Shown here one piece after another: positions 1 to 6,948 of a stretch of 8,520 nt of DNA. A program made the position numbers and the translations under genes. Positions within the stretch are counted from its first letter, which is position 1. Every line of letters begins with the position of its first letter. Source of the DNA: Bacteroidota bacterium (GTDB taxonomy: Bacteria > Bacteroidota > Bacteroidia > Chitinophagales > Chitinophagaceae); the NCBI GenBank assembly GCA_023433755.1, contig JAEYUA010000279.1, positions 1-8,520 on the forward strand, read 5' to 3'. The notes under the pieces were generated by a model. The model saw only the letters and a program-made list of their open reading frames with translations. It did not search any database and was not told the DNA's origin.

Positions 1-1769
1 CGGAAGAGCCTGACAGTGGTCTTACCCTTCTCGAAAAAGATCCCATTGAATCACTCACTGACAGTGAACCGGTCTTAGAAAAAGAGATCCTCAATGAGAT
101 CACCCACCGCAATGACCTTCCCGTTGAAATGGAAATCCCGGTGACAGAACCTGTGAAAAAAACCAGGAAGACTGATGTTGACATGGATAACGTGGAGCTG
201 GAAATCAAAACAGCAGAAGAAGTAAAAGAAGAAGACACAGAAGGAAAGGATTACAGTGATCTTCCCCCCTATGAACCTACACTTGACCTCAGGGATTATA
301 AATACCCGAAGGTGGATATGCTGGAAGCGCATGGAAGTGAAAAGATCATCCAGGATCCGGCTGAACTGGAAGCCAATAAGAACCAGATCCTGAATACGCT
401 GAAGAATTATGATATCACCATCCAGAAGATCAGCGCCACTGTAGGGCCTACCGTTACACTTTATGAAATTGTACCGGCAGCAGGCGTGCGCATTTCAAGA
501 ATCAAAAACCTGGAAGATGATATTGCCCTGAGCCTGGCAGCACTTGGCATCAGGATCATTGCACCGATACCGGGCAAGGGCACCATTGGTATTGAAGTGC
601 CGAATGTGAAAAAGACGGTGGTGAGCATGAAAACGCTTTTATCTTCTGAAAAATTCACGCATAATAATTTCAGTCTGCCTATCGCCATTGGAAAAAAAAT
701 CGACAACGAGAATTTTATTGTAGATCTCACTACCATGCCCCACCTGTTGATGGCCGGAGCCACAGGCCAGGGTAAATCTGTTGGTCTCAATGCCATTCTC
801 GTTTCCCTGCTTTATAAAAAACATCCTTCCCAACTCAAGTTTGTGCTCATCGATCCCAAGAAAGTGGAATTGAGCATCTACCGCCATATTGAAAAACATT
901 TCCTGGCCAAGCTACCCGGGGAAGATGATGCGATCATCACCGATACCAAAAAAGTGATCAATACACTCAATGCGCTTTGCATTGAAATGGACAACCGTTA
1001 TGATCTTCTGAAAGAAGCAGGGGCAAGAAACATAAAGGAGTATAATGACAAATTCACAAGGCGCAGGCTGAATCCACAGAAAGGGCACCAGTTCCTTCCC
1101 TTTATTGTACTGGTGGTTGATGAGTTCGCCGATCTTATTATGACAGCAGGCAAGGAAGTGGAAATGCCTATTGCCCGCCTTGCCCAGCTTGCCAGGGCGG
1201 TGGGTATACACCTGATCATTGCCACACAGCGGCCTTCGGTAAATATTATCACGGGAACCATTAAGGCTAACTTCCCCGCCCGTATTGCTTTTAAGGTTTC
1301 TTCCAAAATTGACTCCCGGACCATTCTGGATGCCGGTGGCGCAGAGCAGTTGATAGGGAAGGGTGACATGCTGATCTCTTATAATGGCGAGCTCACCCGT
1401 TTGCAATGTGCTTTTGTAGATACCCCGGAAGTTGAGAAAGTGGTAGATTTTATAGCGGACCAGCGAGGATATCCCCAGGCCTTCATGCTTCCGGAATATG
1501 TTGATGAAAAAGACCTGGAAGGAAAGGATTTTGACAATGCCGACAAGGATCCGCTGTTTGAAGACGCTGCCCGGCTGATTGTACAGAACCAGGTGGGATC
1601 TACCTCCCTGATACAACGCAGGATGAAGCTGGGCTATAACCGGGCAGGCCGCCTTATGGACCAGCTTGAAGCTGCGGGCGTGGTAGGCCCCAACCAGGGT
1701 AGTAAAGCAAGAGAAGTGTTAATAAAAACCGAATCGGAACTGCAGGAATACCTGGAAAATCTAAGCTAA
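1..1769 (+). CDS. ftsK: DNA translocase FtsK, C-terminal part (5' end outside window)
   Basis: ATP-driven double-stranded DNA pump that acts at the division septum in chromosome segregation and dimer resolution. The reading frame is open to the left edge (first full codon at base 3) and ends in TAA, giving 588 visible residues. The membrane-spanning N-terminus is missing. In order, and numbered from the ATG at 129, there is an acidic linker (to about residue 50), the alpha domain (about 55-165), the RecA-like beta motor with Walker A GATGQGKS (residues 210-217, bases 756-779) and Walker B LVVDEFADL (from residue 328), and the C-terminal winged-helix gamma domain (about 474-535) that reads polarity sequences in characterised FtsK proteins. 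The ATG at 129 is internal to the linker and is not the true start. The lolA homologue follows after 103 bases with no terminator between them, so read-through is possible. SpoIIIE is the same family; identification is secure. Confidence 0.96.
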   Translation, partial: EEPDSGLTLLEKDPIESLTDSEPVLEKEILNEITHRNDLPVEMEIPVTEPVKKTRKTDVDMDNVELEIKTAEEVKEEDTEGKDYSDLPPYEPTLDLRDYKYPKVDMLEAHGSEKIIQDPAELEANKNQILNTLKNYDITIQKISATVGPTVTLYEIVPAAGVRISRIKNLEDDIALSLAALGIRIIAPIPGKGTIGIEVPNVKKTVVSMKTLLSSEKFTHNNFSLPIAIGKKIDNENFIVDLTTMPHLLMAGATGQGKSVGLNAILVSLLYKKHPSQLKFVLIDPKKVELSIYRHIEKHFLAKLPGEDDAIITDTKKVINTLNALCIEMDNRYDLLKEAGARNIKEYNDKFTRRRLNPQKGHQFLPFIVLVVDEFADLIMTAGKEVEMPIARLAQLARAVGIHLIIATQRPSVNIITGTIKANFPARIAFKVSSKIDSRTILDAGGAEQLIGKGDMLISYNGELTRLQCAFVDTPEVEKVVDFIADQRGYPQAFMLPEYVDEKDLEGKDFDNADKDPLFEDAARLIVQNQVGSTSLIQRRMKLGYNRAGRLMDQLEAAGVVGPNQGSKAREVLIKTESELQEYLENLS

Positions 1770-1833
1770 CGTTAAGATAGAACCCTCCATTAAACATCAG
1801 TGGTTTACGGTACTCTATACATCCTGTAACAAT

Positions 1834-1841
1834 TATCTTTG
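1834..1841 (+). promoter_or_regulatory. Bacteroidota -7 promoter box upstream of lolA
   Basis: TATCTTTG matches the Bacteroidota housekeeping -7 consensus TAnnTTTG exactly and lies 31 bases before the lolA ATG, predicting a leader of about 25 bases. I see no good TTTG -33 element at the usual 19-21 base spacing; TTTA at 1804-1807 is too far away. lolA may therefore have its own promoter in addition to any read-through from ftsK. Confidence 0.5.
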
Positions 1842-1872
1842 CAACGATTTTATAATCAAATCTATTAATCTG

Positions 1873-2523
1873 ATGAAGCAATTTTTTACCTTATTGGCAG
1901 CCGTGAGCGTTATGTTTTCCGTGCAGGCCCAGACCAAGAATGATCCTGAGGCCAAAAAGATCCTCGATGCCGTAAGCGCAAAATTCAAGACCTATAAATC
2001 ACCCCAGGCCAGCTTTACCTATAATGTGGAGAATTCCCAGGGCAAGGTGCTTTCAACAAAAAAAGGAACAGTGATTATGAAAGGCTCCAAATACAAGGTA
2101 ACTATGGACGGAATGGAGATTTTTTCCGATGGAAAAACTTCCTGGAACTATGACAAATCCGCCAATGAAGTGACTGTGAATAATGTGGACGCTTCTGCCA
2201 ATGCCATGACGCCACAGAAATTACTTACCAATTTTTACGATAAGGATTTTTACTATAAGCTTAATGGAGAGAAAAAAGTGGGTTCCAAAACCATCCAGGA
2301 AATCGAGCTGACACCCATTGATAAATCAAGACCATTTCACAAAGTTTATATCATGGTGGACAAGGCTTCCAAATCCATTTCGAGTGCAAGGTTCCTTGAA
2401 AAAGCAGGAGGCCGTTATACCTACACCATCACTTCACTCAAGGCCAGCACAACGGTGAAGGATACCGATTTTGTATTTGATAAAAGCAAATACCCCGGAG
2501 TAGAAGTGGTTGATCTTCGCTGA
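1873..2523 (+). CDS. lolA: LolA-family outer membrane lipoprotein carrier
   Basis: Periplasmic chaperone that, in the characterised family, takes lipoproteins from the LolCDE-type inner membrane ABC complex and carries them to the outer membrane. The 216-residue protein begins with a Sec signal peptide (K2, hydrophobic core 4-17, probable cleavage after VQA at residue 19). The mature part reads as a LolA half-barrel: a helix with DPEAKKILDAVSAKFK, then alternating beta strands rich in K, T and S, including GTVIMKGSKYKVTMDG and a TSWNYDKSANEV hairpin. Length is close to the roughly 200 residues of E. coli LolA. It directly follows ftsK, the same order as ftsK-lolA in E. coli. Bacteroidota lack a recognised LolB, so how cargo is handed over is unclear. 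Bacteroidota also carry LolA-like paralogues, so the exact role is slightly uncertain. A strong terminator follows 19 bases after the stop. Confidence 0.87.
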   Translation: MKQFFTLLAAVSVMFSVQAQTKNDPEAKKILDAVSAKFKTYKSPQASFTYNVENSQGKVLSTKKGTVIMKGSKYKVTMDGMEIFSDGKTSWNYDKSANEVTVNNVDASANAMTPQKLLTNFYDKDFYYKLNGEKKVGSKTIQEIELTPIDKSRPFHKVYIMVDKASKSISSARFLEKAGGRYTYTITSLKASTTVKDTDFVFDKSKYPGVEVVDLR

Positions 2524-2542
2524 TCTTATCATTCAAAATATT

Positions 2543-2569
2543 AATCCCGCCTGGTGCGGGATTTTTTTT
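2543..2569 (+). terminator. Rho-independent terminator after lolA
   Basis: The stem AATCCCGC / GCGGGATT (2543-2550 with 2556-2563) has a 5-base loop CTGGT, and the T run 2562-2569 begins within the end of the stem. It closes the ftsK-lolA unit. The stop codon of the convergent ZIP gene (2568-2570 on the minus strand) overlaps its T run. Read on the minus strand, the same hairpin is followed by a moderately U-rich stretch (TAATATTTTGAAT), so it may also terminate the ZIP operon. Confidence 0.88.
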
Positions 2570-3389
2570 ATCCCAGTGCTACATCCAGTATCATCATTAC
2601 CAGGAAGCCACCTATGAAACCAAGGGTGGACCGGTCGGTATATTTATCTCTTTGTGTTTCCGGTATCACTTCCTCAATCACCACGTAGATCATGGCACCA
2701 GCGGCAAATGCCAGTCCGAATGGAAGAATGGGTTCCATATAAATAACAGCAATGGCACCCACCACACCTGCCACCGGTTCTACAATAGCTGATAGCTGAC
2801 CATACCAGAAACTCCTTAACCGGCTTACTCCATGACGTCTCAATGGCATGGCTACCGCAATGCCTTCAGGAAAATTTTGAATGCCTATACCAATCGCCAG
2901 GGCAATGGCTCCTGGCAGTGCCTCGGGCATTCCCTGGGCTGCAGCCCCAAATAAAACCCCCACGGCCAATCCTTCCGGAATATTGTGCAGGGTGATGGCC
3001 AGCACCAGAAGGGTAGTGCGGTGCAATTGAGTTTTGACACCTTCTTTTTCTTCCACGCCAAAATTAATGTGCAGGTGGGGTGTGTATTTATCCAGAACAA
3101 AGAGGAACATAGAACCAAGGAAAAAACCAACGGCAGCAGGCATCCAGCTCATTCCGGGGTACAATTTTTCAGACATCTCGATGGAAGGGCTGAGCAGCGA
3201 CCAGAAACTGGCAGCCACCATTACTCCACCCGTAAAACCAAGCATGGGATCAAGAATGCCCCTGTTCATGGTTTTGAAAAAGAATACAAGAGAAGCTCCT
3301 GCAGCGGTCATAAGCCAGGTAAAAGTAGTGGCCAGGAGCGCTGCATAAACAGGTCCTATATCAAAAAGAAATTTTTCAATTTGTTCCAT
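2568..3389 (-). CDS. ZIP-family divalent metal transporter, GufA/ZIP11-like
   Basis: Inner membrane importer of divalent metal (Zn, Mn or Fe in this family), 273 residues with about eight hydrophobic segments. Both ZIP signature helices are intact: HNIPEG (residues 135-140, TM4) and QNFPEG (171-176, TM5), with E204 in TM6 (SAIVEPVAG). H135, N136, E139, Q171, N172, E175 and E204 correspond to the binuclear metal site of characterised ZIPs. The N-terminal pattern TFTWLMTAAGASLVF and GGVMVAASFWSLLSP is what I recall of the GufA/ZIP11 branch rather than ZupT. A short histidine-bearing loop (HLHINFGVEEKEG, about 105-117) lies between TM3 and TM4. Its ATG immediately follows the stop of the metal regulator gene with no base between, so the two are surely co-transcribed and probably translationally coupled. 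Which metal it carries cannot be read from sequence; the regulator's ligand set favours manganese. Confidence 0.93.
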   Translation of the reverse strand: MEQIEKFLFDIGPVYAALLATTFTWLMTAAGASLVFFFKTMNRGILDPMLGFTGGVMVAASFWSLLSPSIEMSEKLYPGMSWMPAAVGFFLGSMFLFVLDKYTPHLHINFGVEEKEGVKTQLHRTTLLVLAITLHNIPEGLAVGVLFGAAAQGMPEALPGAIALAIGIGIQNFPEGIAVAMPLRRHGVSRLRSFWYGQLSAIVEPVAGVVGAIAVIYMEPILPFGLAFAAGAMIYVVIEEVIPETQRDKYTDRSTLGFIGGFLVMMILDVALG

Positions 3390-4049
3390 TTATTTTCTTT
3401 TTACAAAAATGAATTGAGCTGTTTTCTGCGAGAGGTTGAATACATGGTTCCGCACTTTCACTTCCATTGACTGGTCAAAGCTGAATCGTTTCCTGATTTC
3501 GATGATGGTGCCGATCCTGATCTGCCGGTGATGCAGGATCTCCAGCATTTCTGACGACTGGTTGGTCACCTGGCAGATTTCTGCAGGTTCCGATAGTGGC
3601 AGATCAGCCAGCACCATTTTGTTCATGGTTTTGATTCTGCCTTTTTTGTCGGGAATAGGATCGCCATGTGGATCAAAATCAGGATAGCCAAGGTATTCAT
3701 CCAGTTTATCGATCAGTTTTTTATGGCTTACATGTTCCAGTTCTTCCGCCATTTCATGTACCTCGTTCCATCCAAACTGGAGTTTTTCAGCAAGAAAATA
3801 TTCCCAGAGCCTGTGCTTGCGAACTACCTGCAGCGCAATCTTTTTTCCTTCGGCGCTCAGGCTGAAACCATAATAAGGTTTGTAGTTGAGCAATTTTTTG
3901 CCGTTCAGTTTTTTCATCATGTCTGTAACCGAAGCTGGCCTTGTCTGCAGTGAGCGGGCAAGCGCGTTGGTGCTCACCTTGTTTCCATCAAGCTGAAGGT
4001 GATAGATAGCTTTGAGATAATTTTCTTCGCTGGTTGTAAAATTCAACAC
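3390..4049 (-). CDS. DtxR/MntR-family metal-dependent transcriptional repressor
   Basis: Metal-sensing repressor of 219 residues. The N-terminal winged helix-turn-helix (about 5-65, recognition helix near TRPASVTDMMKKL) is followed by a dimerisation and metal-binding domain (about 70-130) and a FeoA/SH3-like C-terminal domain (about 145-217), the three-domain DtxR layout that B. subtilis MntR lacks. Metal ligands align by number with DtxR: H79, E83, H98, E105 and H106 are present. Position 102, cysteine in DtxR, is glutamate here as in MntR E99, which favours Mn. Position 10 (Met in DtxR, Asp in MntR) is Asn. The assigned start is GTG; a TTG one codon later (protein beginning MNFTTSEENYL) is equally plausible, and AGAGG lies too close to either to decide. 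It heads the operon with the ZIP transporter, which is its likely target, along with its own promoter. Confidence 0.93.
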   Translation of the reverse strand: MLNFTTSEENYLKAIYHLQLDGNKVSTNALARSLQTRPASVTDMMKKLNGKKLLNYKPYYGFSLSAEGKKIALQVVRKHRLWEYFLAEKLQFGWNEVHEMAEELEHVSHKKLIDKLDEYLGYPDFDPHGDPIPDKKGRIKTMNKMVLADLPLSEPAEICQVTNQSSEMLEILHHRQIRIGTIIEIRKRFSFDQSMEVKVRNHVFNLSQKTAQFIFVKRK

Positions 4050-4062
4050 CTCTAATTAAAAA

Positions 4063-4078
4063 TTTAGACAAATCTAAA
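4063..4078. promoter_or_regulatory. Probable operator for the DtxR/MntR-family regulator
   Basis: The 16-base palindrome TTTAGACAAATCTAAA has 6-base arms and a 4-base centre. A further TCTAA half-site lies at 4051-4055, exactly 22 bases from the TCTAA at 4073-4077. The palindrome covers the predicted -7 box of the regulator-ZIP operon. DtxR-family operators are typically AT-rich palindromes of this kind, so metal-loaded repressor bound here would block RNA polymerase. Assignment to this regulator is inferred from position and form; no binding data are available. Confidence 0.7.
4069..4076 (-). promoter_or_regulatory. Bacteroidota -7 promoter box of the regulator-ZIP operon
   Basis: On the minus strand TAGATTTG matches TAnnTTTG exactly. 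It would start transcription near 4062, giving a leader of only about 13 bases before the GTG at 4049. No convincing -33 TTTG is visible at the right spacing, which is usual for promoters that are weak or activator-dependent. Confidence 0.6.
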
Positions 4079-4133
4079 AAAAATACTGATATCGGGTTCA
4101 TCCGTTCGGTCAGGGTGGATTTCTTTATTTTTA

Positions 4134-5114
4134 ATGAAACAAATCCCTGCCATGCTAAGAATAGGAATTATTTGCCTGCTGGTGCTTTCGGCCTGCGGCA
4201 GTAAAGAAAACAAGGAAGAGGAAGTGGACGAAGGCGGTTACAGTTATGAAAAATTCTCTGCCCGATTTAAAACCATCACACCACCATACCAGTTGTCGGA
4301 CACAGGTTTCATGAAGAATAAGGATACAGCCACACTGAAATACGCAGAGTTTGAAGGTTTTATCAGCGACAGCATCCGGAGCAAAATTTTCGGCAAGGGA
4401 ACAAAATTGAAATTTGTGCCCCTGGTACATATGAAATCATCCGAAGAAACAAGTCTTTACGTTGTAAAAGCCATGGGCGGTAATAAAAAAGCAGCTTTCC
4501 TTATGGCCTTCCATAAAGGAGAACCCGGTGATGTGATCCCTTTTATTGTGCCTGACAGCGATCCCTCTACCTCCCAATTGAGCAGCATTGACCGGTCATA
4601 CGTTATAACAAAAGCAGTGAGCCAGGTAAAAGGTGCAGCACCTCCGAAAGAAGGCCGCGATGTGTATGAATATGATGCGGCCTCCCAAAAGTTTTCATGG
4701 ATCCTTACCAACCCGCTTAATATTGAGAACGCTGAAATTATCAACCCCATTGATACCCTTCCCCGCACTCATAAATATGCGGGTGATTATGTAAAGGATA
4801 AAAAGAATTTTATTTCCATTCGCGACGGAAGATCTTCCAACCAGTTACAGGTTTTTCTACACATCGATAATAAAAATGGATGTTCAGGTGAATTTAAAGG
4901 AAACTTGTTTGTAACAGGATCTACCGCTATTTACCGGCAGTCGGGTGATCCCTGCGCGCTCTCTTTCCGTTTTTCAGCCAATTCAGTTACACTTTCAGAA
5001 GAAGAAGGCTGCGGTGCGCACAGGGGGCTTGACTGCAGTTTTAATGGAACCTATCCAAGGAAAAAAACAGTCAAACCCAAGGTTACCACTACCAGGAAAC
5101 CCTCTAAATCATGA
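4134..5114 (+). CDS. Lipoprotein of unknown function with C-terminal four-cysteine module
   Basis: I do not recognise a named family. The 326-residue protein starts with a lipoprotein signal peptide whose lipobox LVLSAC puts the lipidated cysteine at residue 21. The acidic stretch after it (GSKENKEEEVDEGG) resembles the Bacteroidota lipoprotein export signal, so the protein may be displayed on the cell surface; this is inference. The middle (about 40-200) has no recognisable motif. The C-terminal module (about 215-308) carries C250, C274, C293 and C301 among short beta-type segments, including an EGCGAHRGLDCSFNGTY motif, and probably forms two disulfides. The tail (309-326) is strongly basic and rich in K, T and P. 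An alternative start is M7 (base 4152). The gene is divergent from the metal regulator, 56 bases from its operator, so shared control is possible but unproven. Confidence 0.85.
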   Translation: MKQIPAMLRIGIICLLVLSACGSKENKEEEVDEGGYSYEKFSARFKTITPPYQLSDTGFMKNKDTATLKYAEFEGFISDSIRSKIFGKGTKLKFVPLVHMKSSEETSLYVVKAMGGNKKAAFLMAFHKGEPGDVIPFIVPDSDPSTSQLSSIDRSYVITKAVSQVKGAAPPKEGRDVYEYDAASQKFSWILTNPLNIENAEIINPIDTLPRTHKYAGDYVKDKKNFISIRDGRSSNQLQVFLHIDNKNGCSGEFKGNLFVTGSTAIYRQSGDPCALSFRFSANSVTLSEEEGCGAHRGLDCSFNGTYPRKKTVKPKVTTTRKPSKS

Positions 5115-5120
5115 ATTATC

Positions 5121-5147
5121 GTGTAAACACTACACATTCTTTTTTTT
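5121..5147 (+). terminator. Possible weak rho-independent terminator after the lipoprotein gene
   Basis: A 5-bp stem GTGTA / TACAC (5121-5125 with 5131-5135) around loop AACAC is followed, after ATTC, by eight T residues (5140-5147). It lies 7 bases past the lipoprotein stop. The stem is short and AT-rich, so termination may be partial, and the following GT35 gene could be partly co-transcribed. Confidence 0.42.
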
Positions 5148-5185
5148 ATTTCTTTACTTTGCGCAGCTAATAAATATTTATCCCA

Positions 5186-6892
5186 ATGGATTTCAGATCA
5201 TTTAAAATGCCATATCCCGTTGATGACCGTTACACCAAACGTGTTGCTTATTTCTCCATGGAGTTTGCAATTCATCAGCCCTTGAAAATCTACAGTGGTG
5301 GTCTTGGTTTTTTATCCGGCTCTCATTTACGCAGTGCTTATGAATTACGCCAGAACATGGTGGGCATCGGCATCCTGTGGAAATATGGATATTATGACCA
5401 GGCACGCAACCAGGATCAAACCCTCCAGGTTACCTGGATGGAAAAGAATTACAGTTTCCTGGAAGATACAGGTATCACCTTCGAGATCACCATTCACGAA
5501 CACCCGGTATGGGTTAAGGTGATGTACCTTCCGCCGAATGTATTCAACAGCGCGCCACTTTTCCTGATGACTACAGATATTCCTGAGAATGATTACATCT
5601 CGCAAACCATAACCCACCGCCTTTATGATGCCAACGTGGCAACCAAGGTGGCCCAGTTTATTTTACTGGGTGTGGGTGGTGCCAGGCTGCTTGATGAGAT
5701 CGGGTTCAATCCTGAAGTATATCATCTCAATGAAGCACACGGCGTTTCCGCGGCGTTTTATCTCTACCAGAAATACAATAAAAATATCGAAGAGGTGCGC
5801 AAGCGCCTTGTGTTCACAACGCATACGCCTGAAGAAGCAGGGAATGAAAAGCACGACATTCATCTCTGTCATAAAATGAGCTATTTCTGCGGCCTGTCCA
5901 TTGATGAAACCAAGCAGGTAACAGGAATGCCTGATGACCAGTTCAATCATTCACTTGCGGCTTTGAGGTTTGCGAGGATCGCCAATGGCGTATCACAACT
6001 TCACGGTGAAGTGTCAAGGCATATGTGGGAAAAATACACTGATATCTGTCCCATTCTTTCCATCACCAATGCGCAGAACTGGCGCTACTGGGCCGATAAG
6101 CAATTATACCGTGCCCGCGAGGACGGGAATGACATAGCATTTGATGACAGGAAGAAATGGATGAAGAAAAGAGCTTTCGAAATCGTAGCCGACCAGACTG
6201 GTAAAATTTTTGATCCCAATGTTTTTACCATTGTATGGGCGCGCCGTTTCGCGGGTTATAAAAGAGCCAGCCTGATCGCCTCTGACAAAGAGCGGTTCCA
6301 TGCCCTGCTTAATAACAGTAAATACCCGGTGCAGATCATCTGGGGTGGCAAGCCATACCCGGTTGACTATCCCGCCATCTCTGAATTCAATCAACTGGTT
6401 CATCTCAGCAAGAGTCATAAGAATGTGGCAGTGGTAATTGGTTATGAACTGGGCCTTTCCAAACGCCTGAAGCAGGCAGCCGACTGCTGGCTTAACAATC
6501 CAAGGGTTCCGAGGGAAGCTTCAGGCACCAGCGGCATGACAGCCGCTATGAACGGCGCTGTGAATTTCTCAACCAACGACGGCTGGATTCCTGAATTCAT
6601 TCATGATGGCAATAATGGTTTTGTGGTGCCACCGGTTGATTATGTGAATATGCCCGTACAGGAACAGGACCAATATGACCTGGACCAGCTTTATGAAATA
6701 CTGAATAACCAGATCCTTCCATTGTACTATGAAGATCATAATACCTGGCGCCAGATCGTGAAGAATGGTATGAGGGATGTTTGGGTGCAATTCGACAGCA
6801 ACAGGATGGCTGAAGAATATTATGAACTGTTGTATAAAAAAGAATATGTCTACAACAGGAAGAAGCATAAGGCGGATGATATGGCTAGGTGA
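5186..6892 (+). CDS. Short alpha-glucan phosphorylase-like GT35 protein lacking the PLP lysine
   Basis: Member of the glycogen phosphorylase family, of the short (about 550-residue) alpha-glucan phosphorylase type, 568 residues and cytoplasmic. True family members release glucose 1-phosphate from glycogen or maltodextrin. The fold is recognisable from YFSMEFAIHQPLKIYSGGLG (23-41), VYHLNEAH (178-185, H185 matching rabbit H377), VFTTHTPEEAGN (209-220), ARRFAGYKRA (352-361, R354 and K359 matching phosphate ligands R569 and K574) and EASGTSGM (444-451). The next residue, which in rabbit enzyme is K680 holding pyridoxal phosphate, is Thr452 (codon ACA, 6539-6541). It may therefore not be a classical PLP-dependent phosphorylase, though similar Ser/Thr variants seem familiar to me from other Bacteroidota. 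The start at MDFRSF is the first ATG; M8 (5207) is possible. The upstream TTACTTTG (5154-5161) is an imperfect -7 box. A terminator lies at 7016-7045. Confidence 0.88.
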   Translation: MDFRSFKMPYPVDDRYTKRVAYFSMEFAIHQPLKIYSGGLGFLSGSHLRSAYELRQNMVGIGILWKYGYYDQARNQDQTLQVTWMEKNYSFLEDTGITFEITIHEHPVWVKVMYLPPNVFNSAPLFLMTTDIPENDYISQTITHRLYDANVATKVAQFILLGVGGARLLDEIGFNPEVYHLNEAHGVSAAFYLYQKYNKNIEEVRKRLVFTTHTPEEAGNEKHDIHLCHKMSYFCGLSIDETKQVTGMPDDQFNHSLAALRFARIANGVSQLHGEVSRHMWEKYTDICPILSITNAQNWRYWADKQLYRAREDGNDIAFDDRKKWMKKRAFEIVADQTGKIFDPNVFTIVWARRFAGYKRASLIASDKERFHALLNNSKYPVQIIWGGKPYPVDYPAISEFNQLVHLSKSHKNVAVVIGYELGLSKRLKQAADCWLNNPRVPREASGTSGMTAAMNGAVNFSTNDGWIPEFIHDGNNGFVVPPVDYVNMPVQEQDQYDLDQLYEILNNQILPLYYEDHNTWRQIVKNGMRDVWVQFDSNRMAEEYYELLYKKEYVYNRKKHKADDMAR

Positions 6893-6898
6893 GAGGAG

Positions 6899-6928
6899 AG
6901 CTGCAAGCTGCAAGCTACAAGCTGCAAG
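6899..6928. repeat. Heptamer repeat block A (unit AGCTGCA, four copies)
   Basis: Four consecutive 7-base units, AGCTGCA twice, then AGCTACA, then AGCTGCA, followed by AG. The block starts 7 bases after the GT35 stop codon. The unit contains the palindromes AGCT and TGCA, and only one base differs across the four copies. Confidence 0.85.
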
Positions 6929-6948
6929 ACTTAGGAGCAGAGAATCAT

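Noticed and set aside
461..796. Open frame of 111 codons antisense to the FtsK alpha and motor domains
   Set aside because: A shadow of the conserved FtsK coding sequence with no independent support.
912..1616. Long open frame (234 codons) antisense to ftsK
   Set aside because: It lies entirely opposite the conserved FtsK motor, has no recognisable motif and no -7 box or credible start, and is explained by the codon pattern of the sense gene.
2985..3470. Open frame of 161 codons on the plus strand across the ZIP and regulator genes
   Set aside because: It is antisense to two well-supported genes and spans their junction, and its translation is low complexity with no family resemblance.
5154..5161. 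TTACTTTG as promoter -7 box for the GT35 gene
   Set aside because: One essential base differs from TAnnTTTG and no -33 element is present at the right spacing, so it is mentioned only in the gene entry.
6539..6541. The K-to-T change as a sign that the GT35 gene is a pseudogene
   Set aside because: The frame is intact over 568 codons, the other active-site motifs are kept, and a strong terminator follows. A functional variant family is more likely.
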